This document shows, in pieces, positions 5,801 to 15,686 of a DNA stretch of 20,780 nucleotides. Source of the stretch: Massilia sp. UBA2604 (GTDB lineage Bacteria > Pseudomonadota > Gammaproteobacteria > Burkholderiales > Burkholderiaceae_D); assembly GCA_002339265.1 (NCBI GenBank), contig DDKG01000128.1:1-20780 (forward strand). Direction: 5' to 3'. The notes under the pieces are model-generated. The model saw nothing but the letters and a program-made list of their open reading frames with translations. It was not told the origin of the DNA and ran no database searches. Both the position numbers and the translations under genes were made by a program. Numbering within the stretch: the stretch's first letter is position 1; every line of letters starts with the position of its first letter.

Positions 5801-6288
5801 GTAATACCGCCTTCTCCATCCGCCCCGCCCAGCCACAGGACGTCGTCCACATCCACGCCATGATCGTGGAGCTGGCGGTGTTCGAAAAACTCGAACACCT
5901 GGTGGTCGCCACCGAAGCCCTGCTGCACGAAGGCCTGTTCGGCGCGCATCCATCGTGCGAGGCGATCGTCGGCGAAGAAAACGGTGAAGTCGTCACCTTC
6001 GCCCTGTTCTTCCACAATTTCTCGACCTTCCTCACCAAGAAAGGGTTGTACCTGGAAGACCTGTACGTGAAGCAGACGCACCGCGGCAAAGGCTATGGCA
6101 CGCAGATGCTGCAACGCCTGGCGCAGCTTGCGGTCGAACGCGGCTGCGGCCGTTTCGAGTGGTCGGTGCTGGACTGGAACGAGCCGGCCATCCAGTTTTA
6201 CAAGGCGATGGGCGCGGACGTCATGCCGGATTGGCGCATCTGCCGCGTTACCGGCGACAGCCTGGTGTCGCTCGCGCAGCGCAGCTAA
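5797..6288 (+). CDS. GNAT N-acetyltransferase, diamine/spermidine acetyltransferase-like (SSAT-like)
   Basis: This 163-aa acetyl-CoA-dependent acetyltransferase has the GNAT core: IRPAQPQDV at residues 8-16, LYLEDLYVKQTHRGKGYG (84-101) with the acetyl-CoA pyrophosphate loop R96-GKGYG, and FEWSVLDWNEPAIQFYKAMG near 135. The YLEDLYV and DWNEPAIxFYKxMGA pair is characteristic of the eukaryotic SSAT1/SSAT2 (diamine and thialysine acetyltransferase) branch and its bacterial relatives, so a polyamine-like or lysine-like amine is the best substrate guess. The start overlaps the exporter stop (ATGA at 5797-5800) and lacks its own good ribosome-binding site, which argues for translational coupling. 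With the exporter it could form an acetylate-and-export unit for an amine; this is inference from adjacency. Confidence 0.9.
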   Translation: MSNTAFSIRPAQPQDVVHIHAMIVELAVFEKLEHLVVATEALLHEGLFGAHPSCEAIVGEENGEVVTFALFFHNFSTFLTKKGLYLEDLYVKQTHRGKGYGTQMLQRLAQLAVERGCGRFEWSVLDWNEPAIQFYKAMGADVMPDWRICRVTGDSLVSLAQRS

Positions 6289-6576
6289 GGCACAAAAGCG
6301 ACGCACAAAGAAAAACCCACGGGCCGTAGCACCGTGGGCAAACCCATTTTGGCAAATGGGGAGGGGAGATGGGAATCACATGAATGACTATAGTTGGCCA
6401 TTCTTAATGATCCATTAAGGCTTACATTTGCTTACCGCTGTAACCGCTTTTGTAACCCGCGGTTGTCTTCCGGCTGAATCCATCATCTTCGAGGCCGAAA
6501 AGCCAGGCTTGAGGGCGATCAAGCACCTACCCACTGCGACTAGGGATGTTGCGACAAGGGGACAAATATTGCCGGA
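6289..6576. other. 288-bp convergent intergenic region, rich in inverted repeats
   Basis: This lies between the rightward acetyltransferase gene and the leftward hutI stop. It carries four inverted repeats: CCCACGG/CCGTGGG (6316-6338, terminator), CCCATTT/AAATGGG with a 4-nt loop (6343-6360), the near-continuous palindrome CTTAATG-ATC-CATTAAG (6403-6419), and AACCGC/GCGGTT (6442-6464). A run of T(T/A)ACCGC-like units recurs about every 10 bp at 6432-6460, and GCGACTAGGGA/GCGACAAGGGGA repeats at 6536 and 6551. A 12-codon ORF (MNDYSWPFLMIH, 6380-6418) follows a very G-rich purine run but its spacing is too long for a clear Shine-Dalgarno. No gene is supported. Confidence 0.6.
6307..6338 (-). 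terminator. Intrinsic terminator, probably of the hut operon
   Basis: On the minus strand CCCACGG (6338-6332) and CCGTGGG (6322-6316) form a perfect 7-bp stem with a 9-nt loop, followed at once by TTTTTCTTT. This is a canonical rho-independent terminator for leftward transcription, about 240 bases past the hutI stop. The plus strand has the same stem but only a weak T-run further on, so stopping the acetyltransferase transcript here is less certain. Confidence 0.75.
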
Positions 6577-7800
6577 TCAGGCAGGAAGATGCGGCGCGCG
6601 CAGGACGCCGCCATTGACCACGGCCTGGCAGGGATTGAAACCGATCGCATACGCCAGGTCGGCCGGGCGGGCGATCTTCCATAAGGCCAGATCGGCGCGC
6701 TTGCCGACCGTCAGGGTGCCGATCTCGGCCTGCAGGCCCAGGGCCAGCGCGCCATAGGCGGTCGCGCCGAGCAGGGCTTCCTGCGGCGTCAGGCGCCACA
6801 GGGTGCACGCCATATTCATTGCCAGCAGCAGTGACGTCATCGGCGAGGTACCGGGATTGCAGTCGGTGGCCACCGCCATCGGCACGCCGGCTTCACGCAG
6901 CGCGTCGATCGGCGGCATCACCGTCTCGCGCAAGAAGTAATATGCCCCTGGCAGCAGCACCGCCACGGTGCCGGCGCGCGCCATCGCCGCGATGCCTTGC
7001 GGGCTCAGGTGTTCCAGGTGGTCGGCCGACAGGCCCTGGTAGCGCGCCACCAGTTCCGCACCTCCCTGGTCCGACAACTGCTCGGCATGCAGCTTTAGCG
7101 GCAGGTCGAACTTGCGCGCGGCCTCGAACACGCGTTCGGTCTGGGCGCTCGTGAAACCGATCCGTTCGCAGAAGGCGTCCACCGCGTCGACCAGGCCTTG
7201 CTCGGCCAGCGCCGGCAACATGCGCTCGCACACTTCGCTCACATAGTCGTCCTGGCGGCCGGCAAATTCCGGCGGCAACGCATGCGCGCCGAGGAAGGTG
7301 GTGGCCACACGCACCGGCAGCAGCTCGCCGATATGGCGCGCGGCGCGCAGCATGCGTTCTTCGGCGTTCAATTCGAGGCCGTAGCCGGACTTGATCTCGA
7401 GCGTGGTCACGCCCTCGGCCAGCAGCGCGCGCACGCGCGGCAGGCTGGCCGCGACCAGCTCGTCCATGCCCGCCTCGCGCGTGGCGCGCACGGTGGACAT
7501 GATGCCGCCGCCCTGGCGCGCGATGTCCTCGTAGCTGGCGCCATTCAGGCGCGCTTCCCATTCGTTGCTGCGGTTGCCGGCATGGACCACGTGGGTATGG
7601 CAGTCGACCAGGCCCGGCGTCATCCAGGCGCCGCCGCAATCGTGCACCTGGCTTGCCTGCGGCGCATCAAGGCGCCTGCCGATCCAGGCGATGCGGCCAT
7701 CCTTCACTGCCAGCGCGGCATCCGGCAGCTCGCCGTAGCCGTCCTCCATCGTCGCCAGATGGACGTTGGTGAAGACCAGGTCGGCCACGCCTTCAGTCAT
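6577..7800 (-). CDS. hutI: Imidazolonepropionase
   Basis: HutI hydrolyses 4-imidazolone-5-propanoate to N-formimino-L-glutamate, the third step of histidine breakdown, in the cytoplasm. The 407-aa length is usual. Amidohydrolase-fold metal ligands are in place: [12 protein letters not shown] with His68 and His70, [16 protein letters not shown] with His238, and [10 protein letters not shown] with Asp313, matching the Zn/Fe ligands of the Bacillus enzyme allowing for an 11-12 residue shift. The substrate loop EIKSGYGL (135-142) and [11 protein letters not shown] (169-179) are also present. It is the last gene of the hut operon, and its start overlaps the hutD end by 8 bases. GAGG about 8 bases upstream of the ATG serves as ribosome-binding site. 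Confidence 0.98.
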   Translation of the reverse strand: MTEGVADLVFTNVHLATMEDGYGELPDAALAVKDGRIAWIGRRLDAPQASQVHDCGGAWMTPGLVDCHTHVVHAGNRSNEWEARLNGASYEDIARQGGGIMSTVRATREAGMDELVAASLPRVRALLAEGVTTLEIKSGYGLELNAEERMLRAARHIGELLPVRVATTFLGAHALPPEFAGRQDDYVSEVCERMLPALAEQGLVDAVDAFCERIGFTSAQTERVFEAARKFDLPLKLHAEQLSDQGGAELVARYQGLSADHLEHLSPQGIAAMARAGTVAVLLPGAYYFLRETVMPPIDALREAGVPMAVATDCNPGTSPMTSLLLAMNMACTLWRLTPQEALLGATAYGALALGLQAEIGTLTVGKRADLALWKIARPADLAYAIGFNPCQAVVNGGVLRAPHLPA

Positions 7801-8398
7801 ACATCGCCTCGTCGTCGTCCTCGGAATAGTAATGGACGTCGACGATGAAGATCGTGGCCTGCCCCGCTTCGAGCGACCACACCGTTCCCTGGTCGAGGAT
7901 CACAGCGTCGTAGCGCACCAGGCCGATGCGCTCGTCGTCGCTGGCCAGCTGCAGGCTGTCGCCCTCGGCCAGGAACAGCACCGTGACCTCGGCGCGCGCC
8001 ACGAAGGTGGAGTCGCCGCTCAGGCGCCGCCGTCCGAACTGGTGCCAGCAGCGCTCGCTGCGCGACATGACGTTGAAGTCCAGCGTCGGCCCGCGATTGA
8101 GCCGCGCCTGCACTTCGGACGCGCCGTCGAACGCGATCACGGGCTCCGCATCGCTGATCAGGGCCGGTTCGCCGTCGATCTGCAGGGTCAGGCCGTGGCC
8201 GTCGACCAGCGCCAGCGTGCGGTCCACGCCAGGGAACTGAGAGAACGCGCCATCCTCGGCGATGGTCGCCAGGCTGACGCGCCAGTCGAAATCGTCGAAG
8301 CCGGCGTCGGGTGGGCCGATCGCGATCTCGATCGTGCTGCCGCCGCCATTCTTCCATGGCACCGGGGACAAGCCTGCAAACGGAATCAAGACAGTCAT
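7793..8398 (-). CDS. hutD: HutD family protein (cupin-like modulator of histidine utilisation)
   Basis: This 201-aa protein has the HutD signature [14 protein letters not shown] (residues 13-26), then [20 protein letters not shown] and the double beta-helix cupin pattern. In Pseudomonas fluorescens HutD is described as a governor that limits hut expression and binds a pathway intermediate; it is not an enzyme of the route. The start is the ATG at 8398: it overlaps the hutF stop as ATGA and has AGGAGGTG about 6 bases upstream inside hutF. A longer frame to 8512 merely reads through hutF. The acidic C-terminus ([10 protein letters not shown]) overlaps the hutI start by 8 bases. Confidence 0.95.
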   Translation of the reverse strand: MTVLIPFAGLSPVPWKNGGGSTIEIAIGPPDAGFDDFDWRVSLATIAEDGAFSQFPGVDRTLALVDGHGLTLQIDGEPALISDAEPVIAFDGASEVQARLNRGPTLDFNVMSRSERCWHQFGRRRLSGDSTFVARAEVTVLFLAEGDSLQLASDDERIGLVRYDAVILDQGTVWSLEAGQATIFIVDVHYYSEDDDEAMYD

Positions 8399-9774
8399 TT
8401 CGCCACCTCCTGGGACATTGCGCGCAACTCCTTCAGCGCTTGCCGGTAACGCCCGGCGATCGCCTCCTGCGCCGTGTGGCGCCCGTTCTCGACCACCCAG
8501 CGGCCACCGCACAGCACGTCGCGCACCAGGTTGTCGTTGCCACAGAATACAACACGTCCGAGCACTTCGGCCTCACTCACGCCATCCAGGTTCGGATGAT
8601 CCTGGTCCAGCACCAGCAGGTCGGCACGCTGCCCGGCCGCGAGCCGCCCGACACGCCGGCCCGCCGCGGCCGCGCCGCCGCCAAGCGCCGCCTGCCACAG
8701 GTAGTCGCCCACATTGCGCTGCGCGCGGGTGTGCGCGACGTTGCGTTTCTGGCGCCACAGGCGCTGGCCGTACTCGAGCCAGCGCAGCTCTTCCACCGGG
8801 CTTTGCGACACGTGGCTGTCGCTGCCGACGCCAAAGCGTCCGCCCGCCTCGATGAAGGGCGCCAGCGGGAACAGGCCGTCGCCCAGGTTGGCTTCGGTGG
8901 TCGGGCACAGGCCCGCCACGGCGCCGCTGTGCGCCAGGCCCAGGACTTCGGCATCGTTCAGATGGGTCGCGTGCACCAGGCACCAGCGCGCGTCGAGCGC
9001 CACATGGTCCATCAGGTACTCGACCGGACGCCGCCCGGCATGCGCCAGGCATTGCTCCACTTCGCCCTGCTGCTCGGCGATGTGGATATGCAGCGGGCGC
9101 CCCGCCGGCAGGCTGTCCGCCAGCGCCCGGATCTGGTCTATCGTGGCGGCGCGCAGCGAGTGCGGCGCGGCGCCGACCTCGAGCTGGCCGCCTCGCAGCG
9201 GGGCCAGGGCTTCGACGATGCCGAGCACCTCGTCGACATTGGTGCGAAAGCGCGCCTGCGCCGGCGCCAGCGGCTTCTCGCCGAATCCGGCATGACTGTA
9301 CAGCACCGGCAGCAGGGTCAATCCCATGCCGGTCGCCTGCCCCGCCGCCGCCACGCGCTCGGCCGTCTCGGCCGGCCGCGCATAACTGCGGCCGTCGACG
9401 TCGCGCTGCAGGTAGTGGAATTCGCACAGCGAGGTATAGCCGTGGCGCAGGCACTCGGCGAACAGCTGGGCCGCGATGGCCTCGATCTGCTCCGGCGTGA
9501 TGCGGGCGGCGAAGCGGTACATCAGGTCGCGCCAGGTCCAGAAGCTGTCCGGGCCTTCGCCGGCGATTTCGGTCAGGCCGCCCAGCGCGCGCTGGAAGGC
9601 GTGCGAATGCAGGTTGACCATGCCGGGCAAGACATATTGGGCCTGCCTGGCGCCGGGGGATGCGGTGGCGCCGGACGCAACCCGCGTCAGGTCGCCGTGC
9701 GCGTCCCATTCGAGCAGCACGTCGCGCTGCCAGCCCTGCGGCAGCAGCGCATGGCGCGCAAACAATGCCGTCAT
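8395..9774 (-). CDS. hutF: Formimidoylglutamate deiminase
   Basis: HutF converts N-formimino-L-glutamate to N-formyl-L-glutamate plus ammonia, the fourth step of the five-step histidine route. This 459-aa protein is an amidohydrolase-superfamily enzyme with the metal motif VNLHSHAFQRAL (His56, His58), CEFHYLQRD, PLHIHIAEQQGEVE, VHATHLN and the Asp motif GVGSDSHVSQSP. It ends with the composite-domain strand LVRDVLCGGRWVVENGRH. Length and motifs match HutF of Pseudomonas. Its ATG overlaps the hutG stop (ATGA at 9771-9774) and its own Shine-Dalgarno is weak, so translation is probably coupled to hutG. Confidence 0.97.
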   Translation of the reverse strand: MTALFARHALLPQGWQRDVLLEWDAHGDLTRVASGATASPGARQAQYVLPGMVNLHSHAFQRALGGLTEIAGEGPDSFWTWRDLMYRFAARITPEQIEAIAAQLFAECLRHGYTSLCEFHYLQRDVDGRSYARPAETAERVAAAGQATGMGLTLLPVLYSHAGFGEKPLAPAQARFRTNVDEVLGIVEALAPLRGGQLEVGAAPHSLRAATIDQIRALADSLPAGRPLHIHIAEQQGEVEQCLAHAGRRPVEYLMDHVALDARWCLVHATHLNDAEVLGLAHSGAVAGLCPTTEANLGDGLFPLAPFIEAGGRFGVGSDSHVSQSPVEELRWLEYGQRLWRQKRNVAHTRAQRNVGDYLWQAALGGGAAAAGRRVGRLAAGQRADLLVLDQDHPNLDGVSEAEVLGRVVFCGNDNLVRDVLCGGRWVVENGRHTAQEAIAGRYRQALKELRAMSQEVAK

Positions 9775-10559
9775 GTGCGCACCCAGTCCACCGCGGCGCC
9801 AATCATGTCGCGCAGCAGCGGCTGCAACTGGCCCGCGACTTCAGGGCGATAGTCGAACGGCGGCGCCTCGTTCATGTACAGGCACTGGCACTTCTCGAGC
9901 TGGATCGCATGCACGCCGTTCGAAGGCTGGCCGTAGTGGCGCGTGATGTGGCCGCCCTTGAAGCGGCCGTTCAGGGCGATCGTGTAGCGATCCTGCGCGC
10001 GCGCCACGCCAAGGATGGCCTGTTCGAGCCCCGGGTCGCAGGATTTGCCTTCGGCGGTGCCGAAGTTCAGGTCCGGCAGCTTGCCTTCGAAAAAGCGCGG
10101 CACGATCGAGGCGATCGAATGCGCTTCCCACAGCACCACGCGGCCATGTTCGGCCTTCAGGCGATCGAGTTCGGCGCGCAACTGCTCGTGATAGGGACGC
10201 CAGTAGCGTTCCAGGCGCCGCTGCACTTCCGCCGCGTCGGGCTCCATGCCTTCCTTGTACAGACGCTCGCGCCCGAAGGTGTCGAGCGGGCACAGGCCGG
10301 TCGTGTCCAGGCCCGGATACAGGTTCGTATTCTCGGGCGGGCGGTTCAGGTCGATCAGGTAGCGCGACCAGCGCGCCGAGATGGTCGAGATGCCCATCTC
10401 TTCGAGGAAGCCGTACAGTTCCGGCAAGTGCCAGTCGGTGTCGGCGCGCGCCTGGGCGCAGGGCGCCAGGGTTGCCGCTACCTCGTCGGGAATGTCAGTG
10501 CCCGCATGCGGCATCGATACCAGCATGGGAAGCCTGCCTGCCTTGAACCGGAACTCCAT
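9771..10559 (-). CDS. hutG: N-formylglutamate deformylase (N-formylglutamate amidohydrolase)
   Basis: HutG hydrolyses N-formyl-L-glutamate to glutamate and formate, the last step of the pathway used with HutF. The 262-aa protein belongs to the FGase family: SMPHAGTDIP (His18), ADTDWHLPELYGF (Asp42, His44), RYLIDLNRPPE, LWEAHSI and NGRFKGGHITRHYG are all typical. The start at 10559 is supported by AGAGGAG about 5 bases upstream and by the family start MEFRFKAGRLPMLVSMPHAG; a longer frame to 10715 is read-through of hutH. It lies 16 bases after the hutH stop. Confidence 0.97.
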   Translation of the reverse strand: MEFRFKAGRLPMLVSMPHAGTDIPDEVAATLAPCAQARADTDWHLPELYGFLEEMGISTISARWSRYLIDLNRPPENTNLYPGLDTTGLCPLDTFGRERLYKEGMEPDAAEVQRRLERYWRPYHEQLRAELDRLKAEHGRVVLWEAHSIASIVPRFFEGKLPDLNFGTAEGKSCDPGLEQAILGVARAQDRYTIALNGRFKGGHITRHYGQPSNGVHAIQLEKCQCLYMNEAPPFDYRPEVAGQLQPLLRDMIGAAVDWVRT

Positions 10560-10575
10560 CGCGACTCCTCTGTGT

Positions 10576-12117
10576 TTACGGGTGCAGTACGGTGAACAAC
10601 TCCTTGCACGACGCCGACAGCGCGCCGTCGACCACCAGCTTGCGCGCCGCCTCGATATCGGGCGCGAAGAAGCGGTCGGCATCGTAGGGCGCGACGAGCT
10701 GACGCAACTGGGCATGCACCGATTCCAGCGTCTCCGAACTCTTGAGGGGACGGTGGAATTCGATGCCCTGGGCTGCAGCCAGCAGCTCGATCCCGACGAT
10801 GACTGCCGTATTGTGCGCCATCTGGTCGAGACGGCGCGCAGCGAAGGTCGCCATGCTCACGTGGTCTTCCTGGTTGGCCGACGTCGGCAGGCTGTCGACA
10901 CTGGCCGGATGGGCCAGCGACTTGTTCTCGGAGGCCAGCGCGGCGGCGGTCACGTGGGCGATCATGAAGCCCGAGTTCAGACCCGGTTCGCGCACCAGGA
11001 AGGCCGGCAGGCCGGACAGGTTGGCGTCGATCAGCAGCGCGATGCGGCGCTCGGCCAGCGCGCCGATCTCGGCGATCGCCAGCGCCAGCGTGTCGGCGGC
11101 AAAGGCCACCGGCTCGGCGTGGAAGTTGCCGCCGGAAATGATTTCGCCGCCCTCGAACAGAAGCGGATTGTCGGTCACGGCGTTCGCCTCGATCAGCAGG
11201 GTGCGGCCGGCATTCGCGATCAGGTCCATCACGGCGCCCATCACCTGCGGCTGGCAGCGCAGGCTGTACGGGTCCTGCACCCGCTCGTCGCCCACCAGGT
11301 GCGAGGCGCGGATCGCGCTGCCCGCCACCAGTTCGCGGTAGATCCTGGCCGCCGCGATCTGGCCCGGCTGGCCGCGCACCGCGTGGATACGCGGATCGAA
11401 CGGGGCATCGCTGCCGCGCGCCGCGTCGACCGACAGCGAGCCGGTGACCATCGCCGCCTCCAGCAGGCGCTCGGCCATGAACAGGCCGTGCAGCGCCAGC
11501 GCGGTCGACACCTGCGTGCCGTTGATCAGGGCCAGGCCCTCTTTCGCCGCCAGGGTGACCGGTTCGATGCCGGCCGCGCGCAGGGCGTCGCCAGCTTCCA
11601 CCAGCACGCCGTTGTGGCGCACCTGGCCCACGCCCAGCATCGCCAGCGTCATGTGGGCCAGCGGCGCCAGGTCGCCCGACGCGCCGACCGAGCCTTGCGA
11701 GGGAATCGCCGGCATGATGTTGGCGTTGTACAGGGCGATCAGGGTCTCGACGATGACCGGACGCACGCCCGAGTAGCCGCGCGCCAGGCTGCCGATCTTG
11801 GTCAGCACGATCAGGCGCACGATGGTGTCCGACAGCAGTTCGCCGGTGCCGACCGCATGCGACAGGATCAGGTTGCGCTGCAGGGTCGCCAGCTGGTCGT
11901 TGGGAATATGGGCCTTGGCCAGGATGCCGAAGCCGGTGTTGATGCCATAGGCCGGGTCGCCCTTGGCGACGATGGCGTCGACGGTGGCGGCAGAGGCCGC
12001 GATGGCGTCCCAGGCGTCGGCGGCGAGGGTCAGCGGCAGGCGCTCGGCCCACACGGCGCGCAGATCGCTCAGCGTCATCTGGCCCGGTTGCAGGGTGAAG
12101 TTCTTGGTGTCGTTCAT
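10576..12117 (-). CDS. hutH: Histidine ammonia-lyase
   Basis: HutH removes ammonia from L-histidine to give trans-urocanate, the entry step. The 513-aa protein carries the [12 protein letters not shown] motif in which Ala146-Ser147-Gly148 cyclise to the MIO electrophile. Tyr57 in AYGINTGFG is the usual catalytic Tyr. [39 protein letters not shown] and [11 protein letters not shown] are further family signatures. It sits 14 bases after the hutU stop. That gap, AGAATTTTTAAACC, has no good Shine-Dalgarno, so translation may depend on ribosomes terminating at hutU. A Met at residue 14 is an alternative start but has no better site. Confidence 0.98.
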   Translation of the reverse strand: MNDTKNFTLQPGQMTLSDLRAVWAERLPLTLAADAWDAIAASAATVDAIVAKGDPAYGINTGFGILAKAHIPNDQLATLQRNLILSHAVGTGELLSDTIVRLIVLTKIGSLARGYSGVRPVIVETLIALYNANIMPAIPSQGSVGASGDLAPLAHMTLAMLGVGQVRHNGVLVEAGDALRAAGIEPVTLAAKEGLALINGTQVSTALALHGLFMAERLLEAAMVTGSLSVDAARGSDAPFDPRIHAVRGQPGQIAAARIYRELVAGSAIRASHLVGDERVQDPYSLRCQPQVMGAVMDLIANAGRTLLIEANAVTDNPLLFEGGEIISGGNFHAEPVAFAADTLALAIAEIGALAERRIALLIDANLSGLPAFLVREPGLNSGFMIAHVTAAALASENKSLAHPASVDSLPTSANQEDHVSMATFAARRLDQMAHNTAVIVGIELLAAAQGIEFHRPLKSSETLESVHAQLRQLVAPYDADRFFAPDIEAARKLVVDGALSASCKELFTVLHP

Positions 12118-12131
12118 GGTTTAAAAATTCT

Positions 12132-13841
<1,710 letters not shown>

Positions 13842-13864
13842 AGCGGCTCCTTGGGTCGGGGATA

Positions 13865-13887
13865 CGGCGCGCGCTACCCGCGCGCCG
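13865..13887 (-). other. GC-rich hairpin in the hutU leader RNA
   Basis: CGGCGCGCG (13865-13873) and CGCGCGCCG (13879-13887) form a perfect 9-bp stem with a 5-nt loop. It lies between the predicted transcription start near 13895 and the hutU ribosome-binding site. There is no following T-run on the minus strand, so it is not an intrinsic terminator. It may protect the 5' end of the operon mRNA or affect ribosome access. Confidence 0.55.
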
Positions 13888-13901
13888 CAAAGCTGCTCTG
13901 A

Positions 13902-13930
13902 AGTCTAGGTTGTCTATACAACCCCGTCAA
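13902..13930 (-). promoter_or_regulatory. hut operon promoter with HutC-type operator filling the spacer
   Basis: Read leftward, TTGACG (13930-13925) and TAGACT (13907-13902) are a good -35 and an acceptable -10, exactly 17 bp apart. The + strand of 13908-13923 reads GGTTGTCTATACAACC, a 6-4-6 perfect inverted repeat whose core GTCTATAC fits the GTnTAnAC pattern reported for HutC-subfamily GntR regulators. The operator occupies 16 of the 17 spacer bases, so a bound repressor would block RNA polymerase directly. The -35 box lies one base from the stop codon of the upstream amidohydrolase gene, so the promoter uses the whole gap. Confidence 0.8.
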
Positions 13931-13931
13931 A

Positions 13932-15602
13932 TCATTTCTTGAAGACCTGGCGGCCCGCTACCCACGTCTCCAGCACGCCGGTCTTGTGGATGTCGTAGGT
14001 CGGCATGCGGAACAGGTCCTGGTCGATCACGATGAAGTCGGCCTGCTTGCCCGGCTCCAGCGACCCGAGGTCTTTTTCCTGGTGTCCGGCGTAAGCCGCA
14101 TCCAGCGTGAAGCAGCGGAACGCCTCCTTGAGCGACATTGCCTGGTTCGGATACCAACCGGCCACCGGCTGCCCCTGCGCATCCTGGCGCGTGACGGCGG
14201 CGTGGATGCCGAAGAACGGGTTCGGAGACTCGACCGGGAAGTCCGAGCCGCAGGCGATGCGCGAGCCCTGGTGCAGGAAGCTGCGCCAGGCATAGGCGCC
14301 CTTGATGCGATCGGGTCCGATGCGGGTCTCGGCCATGTTCTTGTCCGACGTCGCGTGGGTCGGCTGCATCGACGGGATGATGTCCAGCGTCTTGAAGCGC
14401 GGGATGTCGGAAGGTAGCACCACCTGGGCGTGCTCGATGCGGTGGCGCTGGGCGGCGCTGCCCGTCGCCTTCAGTTCCTTCTGGTAGATGTCGAGAATCT
14501 GCTTGTTGCCGGCGTCGCCGATCGCATGCACGTTGACCTGGTAGCCCTTGCGCATCGCCTTGGCCATCATCGCGTCCATCTGCGCGGTTTTATAGAACAG
14601 CAGGCCATGCGAGTGCGATTCGTCGCTGTACGGCTTGATCAGGGCCGCGCCGCGGCTGCCCAGGGCGCCGTCCGAATACAGTTTGACGGCGCGCAGCGCA
14701 TACATGCCGTTGCCGTAGTCCTTCAGCGGGCCCTTGACGGCCAGCTGGTCGAAATCCTTGTCGGTGCCGGCGATCATGCCGTACACGCGGGTGGTCAGCT
14801 TGCCTTGATCCGCATAGGCGCGGTACAGGCGGTCCTGGGCCACGTCGACGCCGGCGTCATGCACGCTGGTCAGTCCCACGCGCGCCAGTTCGCCCAGCGC
14901 GCGGTCCAGCATCACGCGTCCCTCGGCCTCGGTCTGCTGCGGCAGCACCTTCGTCAGGAGTTCCTGCGCGGTGTCGACCAGCACGCCGGTCGCTTCTCCG
15001 CTGGCGTCGCGCACGATCTTGCCGCCGACCGGGTCTGGCGTCGACTTGGTAATGCCGGCCAGCGCCATCCCGCGGCTATTGGTCCAGCCGGCGTGGCCGT
15101 CGACGCGCTCCAGCCATACCGGGCGGTCGCTGACGACAGCGTCGAGTTCCTTCGCGGTCGGGAAGCGGCCCAGCTTCCAGTTCTCCTGGTTCCAGCCGCG
15201 GCCGCGGATCCATTCATGGCCCGGGTTGGCGCGCACGTAGTCGCCGATCGACTTGATGGCGCCGTCCAGCGACGTGCTGTGGAACAGGTCGAGCTGGGTC
15301 AGTTGCTGGCCCAGGCCGAACACGTGGCCGTGGGCGTCGATCAGGCCCGGCAGCAGGGTGCGGCCGGCCATGTCGATGCGCTTTGCATTGGGCGCTTTCG
15401 CGGCCACGTCGCTACTTGCGCCGACGGCGAGGATGCGGCCCTTGTCGTCGAAGGCGATGGACGTGAACTGGACCAGCTCACCCTTCGCGTTCAGGGTATA
15501 GCCGTTGGCGTTGTCGATCAGGGTGTCGGCATGTACCGAGAGGCTGCCGAGGGCGGCAAGGACGAATAGGGAACACTGCAGGGAAATCTGGCGCGCGCGC
15601 AT
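13932..15602 (-). CDS. Exported YtcJ-like amidohydrolase (amidohydrolase family 3)
   Basis: This 556-aa metal-dependent hydrolase has a clear Sec signal peptide: basic start MRARQ, hydrophobic core at about 10-22, cleavage predicted after VHA (residue 25). The mature part shows LLPGLIDAHGHVFGLG (His91, His93), GRGWNQENW, TSVHDAGVD, AVKLYSDGALGSRGAALI, VNVHAIGDAGN, HRIEHAQVV and CGSDFPVESPNPF, ending with the composite strand VLETWVAGRQVFKK. This is the YtcJ/NfdA group; one characterised relative removes formyl groups from N-substituted formamides, but substrates in the group vary and cannot be read here. It reads toward the hut operon with only 90 bp between, and no terminator is visible, so read-through into hut is possible. 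A functional link to histidine breakdown is inference. Confidence 0.93.
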   Translation of the reverse strand: MRARQISLQCSLFVLAALGSLSVHADTLIDNANGYTLNAKGELVQFTSIAFDDKGRILAVGASSDVAAKAPNAKRIDMAGRTLLPGLIDAHGHVFGLGQQLTQLDLFHSTSLDGAIKSIGDYVRANPGHEWIRGRGWNQENWKLGRFPTAKELDAVVSDRPVWLERVDGHAGWTNSRGMALAGITKSTPDPVGGKIVRDASGEATGVLVDTAQELLTKVLPQQTEAEGRVMLDRALGELARVGLTSVHDAGVDVAQDRLYRAYADQGKLTTRVYGMIAGTDKDFDQLAVKGPLKDYGNGMYALRAVKLYSDGALGSRGAALIKPYSDESHSHGLLFYKTAQMDAMMAKAMRKGYQVNVHAIGDAGNKQILDIYQKELKATGSAAQRHRIEHAQVVLPSDIPRFKTLDIIPSMQPTHATSDKNMAETRIGPDRIKGAYAWRSFLHQGSRIACGSDFPVESPNPFFGIHAAVTRQDAQGQPVAGWYPNQAMSLKEAFRCFTLDAAYAGHQEKDLGSLEPGKQADFIVIDQDLFRMPTYDIHKTGVLETWVAGRQVFKK

Positions 15603-15686
15603 GCTTTTTCTTCTCTCCGATAGGTATGTTTCCGCGCCTCGTGAGCACGGTTCGAAGAGTGTACTGCATGCGCGGGAAGCGGCCTC

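Noticed and set aside
6336..6373. G-quadruplex from the G runs near 6358-6373
   Set aside because: Only three close G runs; the fourth is about 19 bases away and is part of the terminator stem.
8311..9852. 513-codon plus-strand ORF opposite hutF
   Set aside because: Antisense shadow of hutF; low-complexity His/Arg/Gln composition.
14430..15569. 379-codon plus-strand ORF opposite the amidohydrolase gene
   Set aside because: Antisense shadow; the minus-strand protein has a signal peptide and full catalytic motifs.
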